This document shows positions 36,020 to 45,648 of a stretch of DNA of 64,000 nucleotides, piece after piece (position 1 is the first letter of the stretch; the number at the start of each line of letters is the position of its first letter). The stretch is from contig NZ_WBKM01000258.1 of the NCBI RefSeq assembly GCF_015714725.1, positions 18,833 through 82,832 of the forward strand. The letters are read 5' to 3'. The stretch is from Nostoc sp. WHI. GTDB lineage: Bacteria > Cyanobacteriota > Cyanobacteriia > Cyanobacteriales > Nostocaceae. Under the pieces are notes generated by a model that saw only the letters and a program-made list of their open reading frames with translations, ran no database searches and was not told where the DNA came from. Made by a program: the position numbers and the translations under genes.

Positions 36020-36469
36020 TCACTGACTGCTGGCTCCATCAGTGGTTCGTCCACTCATCTCACTGGGATGGATACGGTAGAGCGCCATGACTTCCGCACG
36101 ACCCCAGGCATCAATCCAGGTTCGATTAATAGCGGGCGAAAGCGTTGGATTTTGCGTTTTGACAAATTGCATGACGCGATCGATGTCTTGCTGCTCTGTG
36201 ATGTGTTCGGCTCGACCCGTCACAGTAACGCTGCGCCAATGTTTTAGATCGTGGACTTCTTCAACTTGTAAACATACTTCTGGATTCGCGTCCATATATT
36301 TGGTCTTCATTCCAACCGTGGTGAAGATGTAGATGTTTGGCTCTTCAAAATAATAGTGCATAGGCACAACATAGGGATGTCCTTCAAGTGCACAACCTAA
36401 GTGCCCATGTCCTACTTTCTGCAAGAGATCATGCATCTCTTTTGTGCCCATTTCATCGATATCTAACAT
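36020..36469 (-). CDS. Pyridoxamine 5'-phosphate oxidase-like FMN-binding protein
   Basis: This 149-residue protein has a split-barrel flavin-binding fold: GHLGCALEGHPYVVPMHYYF, the KTKYMDANPEVCLQVEEV block and WRSVTVTGRAE. It resembles the PNPOx-like / nitroimidazole-resistance flavoproteins rather than true PdxH. It probably binds FMN and reduces small molecules. It is monocistronic; the 422-bp spacer upstream holds its promoter. Confidence 0.82.
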   Translation of the reverse strand: MLDIDEMGTKEMHDLLQKVGHGHLGCALEGHPYVVPMHYYFEEPNIYIFTTVGMKTKYMDANPEVCLQVEEVHDLKHWRSVTVTGRAEHITEQQDIDRVMQFVKTQNPTLSPAINRTWIDAWGRAEVMALYRIHPSEMSGRTTDGASSQ

Positions 36470-36891
36470 GATTATTCCCCAGAATAAAGATTTAATTGAT
36501 TAATCGAGTTGTAAATCTGTTATTGACATTGTGCCTACTTCCTTTCATACCTTGATGGCAGGATGAAAAACAATAGCGATCGCAATGCTTCTAAAAATTG
36601 GTTATTTGAGCTTATTGTAAATACCATTCGTATACATACATCATTGTGATAAGTTCTAAGACTTAATCCTCTAACCAAAGTTAGATAAAACTATTTTGCT
36701 AGGCTGATTTTGGGTATTTATCAGGTAAGGATTCATATTCATTCCAACCAGAAAGGTATACATGCATTAAATAATGCCTGATAAGTCATAAGCACGTAAC
36801 TCTTAATAATATGAAGTAAAAGCTTGTGCCAAACTCAAAAACCCACTTTTTTAGAGGGTTAGGGCAGATATTCTGGCTAAGTCCCTGATAT
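36470..36891. other. Intergenic region, no feature seen
   Basis: This AT-rich spacer upstream of the FMN-binding protein gene contains one HIP1 site; I see no gene, repeat family or convincing terminator. Confidence 0.5.
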
Positions 36892-37452
36892 TTAGGGATT
36901 GATGGTAGAATTAGCCATTTTTACTAGAGAGGTGCGATCGCCAGCTTTCAACCCAACAGTATATTGCACACCCTGTTGTCGCCAAGTCAAGGTAGCATCT
37001 GAACAATTCGCGCCACAAGTAAAATCTACAAAATAGCCAGTGATGGATTTAGCTAAGGATACACGTTTACCAATGAGGCGGGGTGTTTTGCGGGTTACTG
37101 CTTCAGCCGAAAGTACACCCAAACGACACGCAGTTCCACCAGTACAGGCGGGACTAAAACCCAGTAAGATATCGTACCTTTTTTGCGTGGCAGTTTCTAT
37201 AATTGCGTAAATTGGGTTTTCGCCATCCGACTCAGGAATAAATTTCGGCAACAGAATCCGAATCTGAGTTTTTTGCTTTAATTTGGGTAGAATTGACTTA
37301 AAAACTGGGTGTGGCTGGGTTTTACTCTGCTGTGCTATCAGTTGCAACTGATTGTTGGTATTGGCTATAGCTGACTTATGAAAACTGCTAGCGCTGGCTA
37401 ATAAAAATACGACACACACAGCACTGATATTTCTGAAGCTTAAAATCATCAT
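36892..37452 (-). CDS. Secreted hypothetical protein
   Basis: This 186-residue protein has a signal peptide (residues 1-30, cleavage near AIA-NTN). The mature part contains the segment ILLPKFIPESDGENPIYAII, two cysteine pairs (CTGGTAC, CGANC) that could form disulphides, and RRQGVQYTVGLKAGDRTSLV-like C-terminal strands. I do not recognise the family. It is probably periplasmic. Confidence 0.6.
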   Translation of the reverse strand: MMILSFRNISAVCVVFLLASASSFHKSAIANTNNQLQLIAQQSKTQPHPVFKSILPKLKQKTQIRILLPKFIPESDGENPIYAIIETATQKRYDILLGFSPACTGGTACRLGVLSAEAVTRKTPRLIGKRVSLAKSITGYFVDFTCGANCSDATLTWRQQGVQYTVGLKAGDRTSLVKMANSTINP

Positions 37453-37597
37453 TACAAACCTATTCCATCTATGGATACTTATTTGTAATACCCATTTTTG
37501 AATATCAAATTACGCATTTTACAGATGAACAAATACCAAAGATTTAAGGCAAGGCTATTTCATTCTCATCTCATAAATTAAAATATTCTTAAGCAAC

Positions 37598-37954
37598 CTA
37601 TTCAAAATTAGCCTGACGAATCCGAAACTTATTTTTCATAGCAATCACGATTCTGCCATTAAGTAAATCTTCGCTATGTAACTTTAAAGCGTCTATTAAT
37701 AACACTTTCCTCGCTTCACGAGGTAAATTTTCTAAACGTAAAACTCCACAATGACGCTTTCTTTGCTGCCAAATCATTTGTTCAAAGTCATTATCTGTAG
37801 TCATAATAATTCTTTGTTCCATAACTGCCCATTCTAAAATATGCTCGTCTCTCATTTCGGGGTCAGTGTCACTTACATAAACCACTTCATGACCGATGTC
37901 TTGCAACCAATTACCCAAGGCGCGACTAGCATTGACATCGATTAAAAATTTCAT
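37598..37954 (-). CDS. DUF5615 PIN-like toxin
   Basis: This 118-residue protein starts MKFLIDVNASRALGNWL, with conserved acidic residues and IIMTTDNDFEQM matching the DUF5615 PIN-like fold. It lies 7 bp after a DUF433 gene, forming a second toxin-antitoxin-like pair. It is more typical of the family than the gene at 30077. Confidence 0.8.
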   Translation of the reverse strand: MKFLIDVNASRALGNWLQDIGHEVVYVSDTDPEMRDEHILEWAVMEQRIIMTTDNDFEQMIWQQRKRHCGVLRLENLPREARKVLLIDALKLHSEDLLNGRIVIAMKNKFRIRQANFE

Positions 37955-37961
37955 ATATGGT

Positions 37962-38207
37962 CTAAAGCGTAGTCACTCTGTCTAAAACCTCTTCTTGAGA
38001 AACAAGATAATAAGCATAAAATAAGGCTGCTTGTATATCTTCTAGTTCTAATTCTGGGTAATCTTCAAGAATTTCTTGATTAGTAGAACCCTTGGCTAGT
38101 AATTCTAAAATCATTGCTACTGGTATTCTTAGTCCCCGAATAATTGGTTTACCAGCCAAAATATTTTTGTCAAACTTAATCCGCTCTAGTATTTTTTTAT
38201 CGTTCAT
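37962..38207 (-). CDS. DUF433 antitoxin
   Basis: This 81-residue protein has the DUF433 pattern: ILAGKPIIRGLRIPVAMILE, LLAKGSTNQEILEDYPELEL and EDIQAALFYAYYL. It is the probable antitoxin and DNA-binding repressor for the DUF5615 gene immediately downstream. Confidence 0.85.
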   Translation of the reverse strand: MNDKKILERIKFDKNILAGKPIIRGLRIPVAMILELLAKGSTNQEILEDYPELELEDIQAALFYAYYLVSQEEVLDRVTTL

Positions 38208-38259
38208 TTTTACTACCTACCTCTGATAATTTGCAAGTGACAATAGTCAAAGATTTAAA

Positions 38260-38979
38260 CTAAGCATCTGGTTGAATTCCCAAAGCTCTAAGTTGTGCAG
38301 CCAAAGCTTCAGCCCTTTCCTGAGCTAATTCTTTTTGCTGACGTTCCGACTCTACTTGGTGTTGGGCTAATTCTTTCTGTCTCTTTTCATATTCTGCTGC
38401 TGTTAGAATCAACTCACCCTCAACAGTAAAGAAACGCAGTTTTTGCTCATATATGCTCAAATATAGCTGTAACTGCTGACTCCACAGCCACCCTTGGGGA
38501 TTTGCTTCTAGCGGTTGGTATTGACCATCAATTAGATGAAATCCGATAAATTCCAAACTTTCGGGGTCAAACCAGAAATAATCGGGTGTACGAAAGATAT
38601 TTTGGTAGATTTGTTTTTTCAGTCCTCTATCTACATTAGCTGTGCTGTCAGAGAGGATTTCTACAATGACATTGGGAGTTTTGCCACCTTCTCCCCAAAC
38701 TACCCAACTTTTGCGGGGTTTACGTTCACAACCCAACACTACGAAAAAATCTGGCCCGCGAAAATCGCGTGATTTGATTTGTTCTTGATTGTAAAAAATT
38801 GTTAAATTGCCACTGGCATAGAAATCATTACGTTCATTCCAGAAGTGTTCTAAAGATTCTATTAATAGCTGCATTTGCTGTCGGTGCAAGTCACTTTCCA
38901 AGGGTGGTTCATCACTCCATAAGTCAGTAGGTGGAATAATAATATCTTCAGAAATCTCAAAATCTTTGGCTAGGGACAT
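38260..38979 (-). CDS. Uma2 family putative endonuclease (DUF820)
   Basis: This 239-residue protein has the Uma2 core (about 20-185), with PDFFVVLG, NVIVEILSDST and the KKQIYQNIFRTPDYFWFDPE segment that carry the PD-(D/E)XK-like residues. A charged coiled-coil tail (about 190-239, ELAQHQVESERQQKELAQER) is typical of cyanobacterial members. Uma2 genes are abundant in these genomes and have no settled role. Confidence 0.85.
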   Translation of the reverse strand: MSLAKDFEISEDIIIPPTDLWSDEPPLESDLHRQQMQLLIESLEHFWNERNDFYASGNLTIFYNQEQIKSRDFRGPDFFVVLGCERKPRKSWVVWGEGGKTPNVIVEILSDSTANVDRGLKKQIYQNIFRTPDYFWFDPESLEFIGFHLIDGQYQPLEANPQGWLWSQQLQLYLSIYEQKLRFFTVEGELILTAAEYEKRQKELAQHQVESERQQKELAQERAEALAAQLRALGIQPDA

Positions 38980-39059
38980 GACTATAGACGCTTAATCAAG
39001 GTTATTGTTATGAGTTTAGCGTAGCTGTAAATTGCTATTTATCCGAATTGAGTGAGTTT

Positions 39060-40694
39060 TTAAAAGTTTAAAATATCTAATGATTCTTCTATTTTTAAAT
39101 CTAATATTTTGTTTTTTGTATCTTTGAGTGCTTCTAGCTTACCTTCTTGACGATAAATATCTGCCGCTTTTTGAAAATCTTCAATTGCTCGCTGTTTATC
39201 TCCCATTTCTAAATAGATATTGCCACGGTTGTAATAAGCATCTGCATAATTTGAATTAATCTGTATTGTCTGAGTATAATCTGCGATCGCTCCTTCAAAA
39301 TCACCTAAATCTGAACGAGCATTACCACGGTTGTAATAAGCATCTGGATAATTAGAATTAATCTGTATTGCTTGAGTATAATCTTCAACTGCTCCTTCAA
39401 AATCACCTAAATCGGAACGAGCATTACCGCGATTTTTATAAGCTACAGCATCTTGAGGATTAATCTTGATTGCTTGGGTAAATCCTGGTTGAGTTCCTAA
39501 TAAATAACGAGCAATTCCACGATTTTTGTAAGTATCAGCATAATCGGGATTAATTTTAATAGCCTGGGTATAATCCTCAATTGCTCCTTGATTATCTCCT
39601 ATATGAGAACGAGCTTCAGCACGGTTTTTGTAAGCTACGGCAACATTAGGATTAATTCTGATCGCCTGGGTATAATCATTAATTGCTTCTTCTAATCGCC
39701 CTATTTGATATAGAGCTAAACCTCGTTTATTGTAAGATTTAGCATCATGAAGATTCATTTGGATTGCTTGAGAGTAATCTGCGATCGCAGTTACATAATC
39801 GCCTATTTGATAGTGAGCTAATCCTCGTTTATAATATAAATCAGTATCGCTAGAATTAACTTTTAATGCTTGATTATAGCTAGCGATCGCATTTGTATAT
39901 TCTCCTTTCTCGAAAGATTCATCACCTAATCGGGCGGAAAGTAAATTTAAATCTTCATCACGATAATGTAAATAATTCTCTATATTAGGTTGAGAGGAAG
40001 ATTTTATTAACTGATTATTAGTTGGCTGAGGTGGCGTTTCCTGCTTTGGAAGATATTTATAAATTGGTGGTTGTTGCCTAGAATTATTAATAGAAGTTTG
40101 TACCTGTTCTAGATAGCACCATAAACCACCACCATAGAGTAATTGATCTATCCCAAATGAAATTTTACCAGTCTTCAACTTAATCATCCGGGTTGGAAGA
40201 AAACCAGCCAAAAAAAGATGGTACTCAGATTGTGCTTCACTCACATCCTCTTGAATCAAAATGCAAACTACAACTGCATTTTTTTCCACTTCTTCAGAAC
40301 TAACTGACCACCTAACTCTATCAATACTACCATGACGAGATTTAACTTCAATACCAATAGATGGGTCAGAAGTCAAGGTAAAATCTATATTACCATCGCC
40401 GCCAAAGCGCTTTTCATAATCAACTTCGGTAATAAAACCAGCTAAACGTTCTTTGACAACTTCCTCACCCAATTTTCCTTTAAGATAGCTGATAAAAACA
40501 TCACGCACTGGCAAAACACGCTTATATTTCTCAGCCATCTGCCAGCAAAATGCCCGTAGTGCCTTTAATCTCTCTCCAGAGATGATAGTTAATTCACTAT
40601 ATTGACCTTCTGTTTCGCAATGAAGCAGACAACCAGATGTTAACCTTTTAATAAAATCAGACTGTAGCGATCGCAGTAGTGTAATCCAGTCCAT
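39060..40694 (-). CDS. Nuclease-like domain fused to TPR repeats, copy 1
   Basis: This 544-residue protein has an N-terminal domain (1-200) with a PD-(D/E)XK-like signature, D104 (GNIDFTL) and E116-V-K118 (GIEVKSRHGS), preceded by the helix KGKLGEEVVKERL. A linker (205-250) is followed by eight TPRs (about 255-520). The start MDWI is shared with the paralogue at 43141. It is probably a nuclease or nuclease-derived effector scaffolded by TPRs; the target is unknown. It lies among toxin-antitoxin and Rpn-like genes. Confidence 0.75.
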   Translation of the reverse strand: MDWITLLRSLQSDFIKRLTSGCLLHCETEGQYSELTIISGERLKALRAFCWQMAEKYKRVLPVRDVFISYLKGKLGEEVVKERLAGFITEVDYEKRFGGDGNIDFTLTSDPSIGIEVKSRHGSIDRVRWSVSSEEVEKNAVVVCILIQEDVSEAQSEYHLFLAGFLPTRMIKLKTGKISFGIDQLLYGGGLWCYLEQVQTSINNSRQQPPIYKYLPKQETPPQPTNNQLIKSSSQPNIENYLHYRDEDLNLLSARLGDESFEKGEYTNAIASYNQALKVNSSDTDLYYKRGLAHYQIGDYVTAIADYSQAIQMNLHDAKSYNKRGLALYQIGRLEEAINDYTQAIRINPNVAVAYKNRAEARSHIGDNQGAIEDYTQAIKINPDYADTYKNRGIARYLLGTQPGFTQAIKINPQDAVAYKNRGNARSDLGDFEGAVEDYTQAIQINSNYPDAYYNRGNARSDLGDFEGAIADYTQTIQINSNYADAYYNRGNIYLEMGDKQRAIEDFQKAADIYRQEGKLEALKDTKNKILDLKIEESLDILNF

Positions 40695-40916
40695 TTATAT
40701 TTCTGCGAATCTTTTGATGAGATTATTCTATTAAAATATCCAGTTGTCGTAAACCTTTTAATTAGCTTGGGTGATATTCCCAAAAATTGTTTATTCTTTT
40801 GCAATAATTCTTAATTTAACTTAATATTTTAAAATTACCAGAGACTGAGGGTGTATTAAGACATAGCATTGTGTCTCAGACCTCGCTGCTTTTTACAGTC
40901 GAGTATGAGTAGTGAT

Positions 40917-41230
40917 TTATTGATAGATTTGCCGGAGTTATTCTACATTATTCACAGTTTTGATACTGGTGAGAATAGCCCTTAATATCTCTACGTTCTG
41001 TATTTGGGCAATCTCTGGTAATATTGTTAAACCTTCGCTGCCAAATTTCAGTTCTAAACAGACTTCAAGACTTTCAATGAGTCCTTCTATTTTTCCCTCT
41101 TCAATACCTTTTTCAATAGCCCTTCTTTCTACGCTGCTAATATACGACATTTTATTCTTCATAGTGAGTTATTTATTGCCAAAAATTTTTATCTAATTCT
41201 TTTGTAATCATATCACCCATACACTCGATT
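40917..41230 (-). pseudogene. Decayed copy of the Rpn-like nuclease C-terminus
   Basis: This region parallels the end of the intact gene at 41276. A 74-codon frame (41162-40938) survives, but homology continues on both sides. Upstream there is a TAA at the position of FWQ-E and a one-base frameshift; downstream GAA has become TAA, after which LRQIYQ and the old stop remain. A remnant of a tandem duplication. Confidence 0.8.
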
Positions 41231-41275
41231 TTTTTAATATCGGCAGTCATTTTACAGTCGAATTTGAGTCGTAAA

Positions 41276-42199
41276 TTATTGATAGACTTGCCGGAGTTCT
41301 TCTAGAGTATTCACAGTTTTGATACTGGTGAGAACAGTTTTTAATATCTCTACGTTCTGGATCTGGATAATCTCTGGTAATATTGTTAGCCCCTGACTAC
41401 CAAATTTTAATTCCAAAGCGATTTCAATGCCTTGAAGTAACCCTCCTCTCATACCCCTTCTTTCTATGCTGGTAATATACGGCATTTTCTTTTCATCCTC
41501 ATATTGAGTTACTTCTTGCCAAAAACTATTCTCTAATTCTTCAGGTAATTTCATCACCCAGTCGATAAATCGAAATAGGTTGATGATATCTTCGCGCTGA
41601 TAACCTTTTTCGTAGAGTCGTTTCGTTAAATCAAGTTTCCACCGTTTGCGGCTTCGGTTATCTTGACGTGTTTCCTTTGCCTTCAAATGAGCCATAACTA
41701 CTGTAGCAAATGGGTTAGAACTTGCTTCTAATTCTCCCCATTGTTGGCTATATTCAAGTAGTTTGACAATGGGAAACTTGAACTTGACTTCGCAACCCCA
41801 TAATTCATCGCTAAACTGATTTGGTTTCCATGTGGGGCGATCGTCACCTAAGATGGCTAGACTAGCTATAGACCGATTGTAACGGTCAAAGAGTCGGTAG
41901 TGGTAGACATACATTCGCTGGGCAAAGTTGCTTTCTTCATAACTTTGAACTTCCAGATGGACTAATACCCACCTTTCTTCGCCATTACGTCGCCAGACTT
42001 GAACGAGTTTATCAACGAATCTTTGCCCCAATTCTGCATCTCGAATGACTTGCTGTAACTCTTTGTCCAGAAAAGTATAGCCTCGCTTCCAGTCTATTCC
42101 CTCCGCAGCTACAGGAAAGAAAAATTCTATGCACTCTTGAAAGTAGGTTTCTATAGCTTCTTTCCACGGACTGTCATATTCATCGTTGGACATTGGCAA
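41276..42199 (-). CDS. Rpn family PD-(D/E)XK nuclease / putative transposase
   Basis: This 307-residue protein resembles the cyanobacterial Rpn/YhgA-like group. It opens SPWKEAIETYFQECIEFFFP, then D-rich FLDKELQQVIRDAELGQRFV and HLEVQSY, carrying the presumed catalytic acid and E-x-Q. The C-terminal third contains IERRGMRGGLLQGIEIALEL and the ELKFGSQGL...EIIQI helix typical of the family. Rpn proteins cut DNA and promote recombination in E. coli; here activity is inferred. A broken copy follows it. Confidence 0.75.
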   Translation of the reverse strand: MPMSNDEYDSPWKEAIETYFQECIEFFFPVAAEGIDWKRGYTFLDKELQQVIRDAELGQRFVDKLVQVWRRNGEERWVLVHLEVQSYEESNFAQRMYVYHYRLFDRYNRSIASLAILGDDRPTWKPNQFSDELWGCEVKFKFPIVKLLEYSQQWGELEASSNPFATVVMAHLKAKETRQDNRSRKRWKLDLTKRLYEKGYQREDIINLFRFIDWVMKLPEELENSFWQEVTQYEDEKKMPYITSIERRGMRGGLLQGIEIALELKFGSQGLTILPEIIQIQNVEILKTVLTSIKTVNTLEELRQVYQ

Positions 42200-42382
42200 G
42201 ATTTACATTAGTTTTTTAGGTGCGGCATGTCTGATTATGCCAGAGTTTTGATTGCTAGTGAAGGGTATAAAAGTGCGTAGACGTAGCCTGTTGTACCCCT
42301 ACGGAGAAGCAAGATATGCGTAGCGTCTCGCATTCTTTGAGATAGACTAGATAAGATACTCCAGAGTTCTGAAGGAAACATC

Positions 42383-42631
42383 ATGACATCGCAACCATTA
42401 GAACTAGAAGGAACTTGGGAAGAAATTGTTACCCACAGCGCAGAACTCACTGGACATAAGGTTCGTGTAATTATTGTTCCTGATGAATCAGAATCATCTT
42501 TGCTTCCTACCCCACCGTTTCGCCCAGCTTCAGGTCGCTCTCTACTCAGACACGCTGGTACATGGGAAGGCGATGATTTTGAGGAATGTTTGCGCTTAGT
42601 TTACGAATCCCGCTCCCAATTGGAGTTTTGA
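42383..42631 (+). CDS. VapB-like antitoxin
   Basis: This 82-residue protein has an N-terminal beta segment (LELEGTWEEIVTHSAEL...KVRVIIV) typical of AbrB/VapB-like antitoxins and a C-terminal tail (SLLRHAGTWEGDDFEECLRL) of the kind that threads into PIN toxins. Its stop overlaps the probable TTG start of the next gene (TTGA). Confidence 0.72.
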   Translation: MTSQPLELEGTWEEIVTHSAELTGHKVRVIIVPDESESSLLPTPPFRPASGRSLLRHAGTWEGDDFEECLRLVYESRSQLEF

Positions 42632-43077
42632 GTTTGTACCTGTTCGACACTAATCATTGTAGTGCCATAATTTTCGGAAACCTTGACATACTGCGCCGAG
42701 TAACCAAAGTGGGTGAATCACTGATAACCACCAGTGTTATCACCCGTGGAGAGTTGATTTTTATGGCACAGAATTCAGAACAAAGGTCGGCGAATCTGGC
42801 GCGTGTCAAAGAATTTTTGAAAGATATCGGCTTATATTTTGTAGATGAAGAAACCGCCGATATCTATGGTGAATTTAAAGCGGATATCATTGCTCATTTT
42901 GGCCCGAAGGAAAGAAATAAGCGCAGAAAAACCACAATCGAACAACTAGGGATTAGTGACAACGATTTGTGGATTGCTGCGATCGCTTTGCGTCATCATT
43001 TGACCATCGTTTCACAAGACAGCGATTTTGAGCGGATGAGACAAGTGAGGGAGTTAGCTTGGGAATTTTGGCTTTAA
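42628..43077 (+). CDS. PIN domain toxin (VapC-like)
   Basis: This 149-residue RNase-type toxin carries all expected acids: D in YLFDTNH, E in TRGELIF, D in ISDNDLWIAA and D in SQDSDFERM. TTG 42628 is chosen because it forms a 4-base TTGA overlap with the antitoxin stop and starts the protein at LSLYLFDTN, where PIN domains begin; an upstream ATG at 42586 would add 14 unrelated residues. It probably cleaves RNA when not bound by the antitoxin. Confidence 0.82.
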   Translation: MSLYLFDTNHCSAIIFGNLDILRRVTKVGESLITTSVITRGELIFMAQNSEQRSANLARVKEFLKDIGLYFVDEETADIYGEFKADIIAHFGPKERNKRRKTTIEQLGISDNDLWIAAIALRHHLTIVSQDSDFERMRQVRELAWEFWL

Positions 43078-43140
43078 GTTGAATTTTATAACGGGAGTGC
43101 GATCGCAAATCTTACAGGCGTTCACAACTGTAATGATTAA

Positions 43141-44748
43141 TTATAGAAAATTTTGTAATTCATAAACTTGCCTAAGCATATCTAGTACTCTTTGATAAGC
43201 TTCGTCCTTACCTTGTTTGTCGTAAAAATTAGCAGCTTTTTGCAAATCTCTAATTGTATATGGCATATGCCCTAACTGACGATAAGTAGCCCCTCGATTT
43301 TCATATGCTTCGGCAAAGTTAGGATTAATTATGAGTGCTGAATCAAAATCCTCAATGGCCTTCTCGTATTCCCTTATCTCATCAAAAACAATACCTCTCC
43401 TCACATACGCTGAAGCTTGATTTGGGTCTAGCTTTATTACTTGAGTAAAGTCTATAATAGCTCCTTTATCTATTCGTCTATCATAACGAGCAATTCCACG
43501 CCAAAAGTAAGCTTCAATTTTATTATTGTCAATGTTTATTGCTTGAGTAAAATCTTCAATTGCCTTCTGTGTATCTCTAGTCTGATAATACAACAAACCT
43601 CGATTAAAGTAAGCTTCAGCCGATTTAATATTAATTATTAGTGACTGAGTATAATCTTCAATAGCTGCTTTTTTATTTCCTATTTCATGATATATTTTGC
43701 CACGCATGAAAAAAGCATAGAAATTATGATTATCAATTTTTATGCACTGATTGTAATCTTCAATAGCATTATTAATGTTTCCTATATTATAGTGAAATTT
43801 TCCTCTATTCAAGTACAATTGAGCATCAACCGGATTAATTAAAATTGCCTGTTCAAAATCTCCTTTAGCACCTTGAATATCCCCTAACTGACAACGAGTA
43901 AAAGCACGGACTAGATAAGCATCAGCTATATTTGGATTAAGTTGTAAAACTTGATTATAGTTAATTAATGCACCTTGATAATCATCTTGTTCTAGACATA
44001 AATTGCCAAGTAGGAAATAATCAATTATTAAGTTAATAGTCTGATGTTGTATATATTTTATATTGATATCTTTTTTATGCTCATTCTGCTCATATTCAAT
44101 TTTGTCTTTTGCGATTTTATTGTCTGCCAAAAGAACTTTATCTTTAGGAGAATTCAAGCTTGATATATAGCTGTGTAAACCACTAATATATAGCAATGCA
44201 TCTATCCCTAATGAAGCTGTACCATTAGTAATATCAATCATACTGGTAGGCAAAAAGCCAGCCGATACAAGATTATACTTAGGCTGCGCTTCATTGACTG
44301 ATTCTTGAATTAAAATACACACTAAAATAGTATTTTTATCAATTTCCTCTTTGCTAATCCACCATTTCACCGTGTCAATACTGCCATGACGAGCTTTTAC
44401 TTGAATACCCACAGATGGGTTACAATTTAGGGTAAAATCTACTTTGCCATCCCCACTAAGTTTTTTTTCATAATCAATTTCTGTCACTAATTTCCCTAAA
44501 CGGTCTTTGACAACTTCTTCACCAAGTTTTCCTTTTAAGTTATTAATAAAAACATCACGGACTGAAGAGGTTTTCTTATACTTTTCAGCCATCTGCCAGC
44601 AAAAATGCCGTAGTCTCTCTAATCTATCCCCAGAGATGACAGTTAATTCACTGTGTTGACCTTCTTTATCACAATATAATAAGCAACCAGATTTTAGTCT
44701 TTCGATAAAGTCAGCTTGTTGTGCCCTAAGTGTAGTTATCCAGTCCAT
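43141..44748 (-). CDS. Nuclease-like domain fused to TPR repeats, copy 2 (QxK variant)
   Basis: This 535-residue paralogue of the gene at 39060 has the same MDWI start, the same GKLGEEVV helix and D104 (GKVDFTL). The catalytic glutamate position is Q116 (GIQVKARHGS), giving D...QVK. QxK occurs in some active families such as Mrr, so loss of activity is not certain. TPRs fill about 245-515, and the linker (about 200-245) is unrelated and Lys-rich. It lies convergent with the VapBC-like pair. Confidence 0.72.
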   Translation of the reverse strand: MDWITTLRAQQADFIERLKSGCLLYCDKEGQHSELTVISGDRLERLRHFCWQMAEKYKKTSSVRDVFINNLKGKLGEEVVKDRLGKLVTEIDYEKKLSGDGKVDFTLNCNPSVGIQVKARHGSIDTVKWWISKEEIDKNTILVCILIQESVNEAQPKYNLVSAGFLPTSMIDITNGTASLGIDALLYISGLHSYISSLNSPKDKVLLADNKIAKDKIEYEQNEHKKDINIKYIQHQTINLIIDYFLLGNLCLEQDDYQGALINYNQVLQLNPNIADAYLVRAFTRCQLGDIQGAKGDFEQAILINPVDAQLYLNRGKFHYNIGNINNAIEDYNQCIKIDNHNFYAFFMRGKIYHEIGNKKAAIEDYTQSLIINIKSAEAYFNRGLLYYQTRDTQKAIEDFTQAINIDNNKIEAYFWRGIARYDRRIDKGAIIDFTQVIKLDPNQASAYVRRGIVFDEIREYEKAIEDFDSALIINPNFAEAYENRGATYRQLGHMPYTIRDLQKAANFYDKQGKDEAYQRVLDMLRQVYELQNFL

Positions 44749-44839
44749 TTTGGGAGAATTTGATTTTATCTAATTAGGAATCCAAAGTTAGTATTCCCAA
44801 TTAACGAACATAAATCTCAAATTCTTATAAACGATCGCA

Positions 44840-45625
44840 CTATCGTAACTTTTGCTCATGCAACAGTGCATCCGCCCAAGCTGCATCGGCTTCTGATAAC
44901 GCTGGTACTGGCTGTTGACTGTAATCTATTACCAAATCATAACCATAAATCTCATATACCTCATTTAACAATGTCTGCAAATCTATAACTGGTTCCCCAT
45001 CTCCAGAACGCAAAGGCATGGGAAAAGGTGGAATTATATCTGGTAAATTAAAAGCATATAAGTCAGCATAAGGACGGCGATCGCCACGACAAACTAAAAT
45101 TCGATAGTGACTCTGAATATCATTGCCCATCATTGGCATTGATTCGCCTTTACGTAATAAATCAATCTCGACTAAATTGGTACGACTAGCTAATACTTGT
45201 TCACGTTTATCTTGATATGTCTGCCGTCCTTTACCCGGACGTTTATTCGTAGGAGATAGAATTTCAATAGTAGTAACTAATGCCTCTGTTCCTACTTCTC
45301 GTACTTCTAAATATCCTTCTCTGATAGTTACTGGCATCGGAATCTTGACTTTTATAGGTTTAGATGTCAGCGCGGCTACTGCTACATTTGTATTTGTAGA
45401 ATCAGTTACAGTCTGCCGACTTTTTACAATCACATCGGGAATGCCAACAAGCAGGGAATTCTCATCAGTAGTTTCATACATCCGCACCTCTACAGCAACT
45501 CGATATTTAGGACGCAGTTGGGGAGATAAAAACCTGGCAATTTCACTAATTAGCAAGTGATGTAATCCTGGAAATAATTCAGGATGTTCTAAATAGGGGT
45601 TCATTCCATGAAAGATAGAAGGCAT
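44840..45625 (-). CDS. DUF4058 family protein, copy 1
   Basis: This 261-residue protein begins MPSIFHGMNPYLEHPELFPG and contains ILSPTNKRPGKGRQTYQDKR, RTNLVEIDLLRKGE and YRILVCRGDRRP, all typical of DUF4058, a family of unknown function very common in cyanobacteria. The length is normal. It lies 23 bp after its paralogue, probably in one transcript. Confidence 0.88.
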   Translation of the reverse strand: MPSIFHGMNPYLEHPELFPGLHHLLISEIARFLSPQLRPKYRVAVEVRMYETTDENSLLVGIPDVIVKSRQTVTDSTNTNVAVAALTSKPIKVKIPMPVTIREGYLEVREVGTEALVTTIEILSPTNKRPGKGRQTYQDKREQVLASRTNLVEIDLLRKGESMPMMGNDIQSHYRILVCRGDRRPYADLYAFNLPDIIPPFPMPLRSGDGEPVIDLQTLLNEVYEIYGYDLVIDYSQQPVPALSEADAAWADALLHEQKLR

Positions 45626-45648
45626 TTATTTAACTCCTATTTTCTTTT

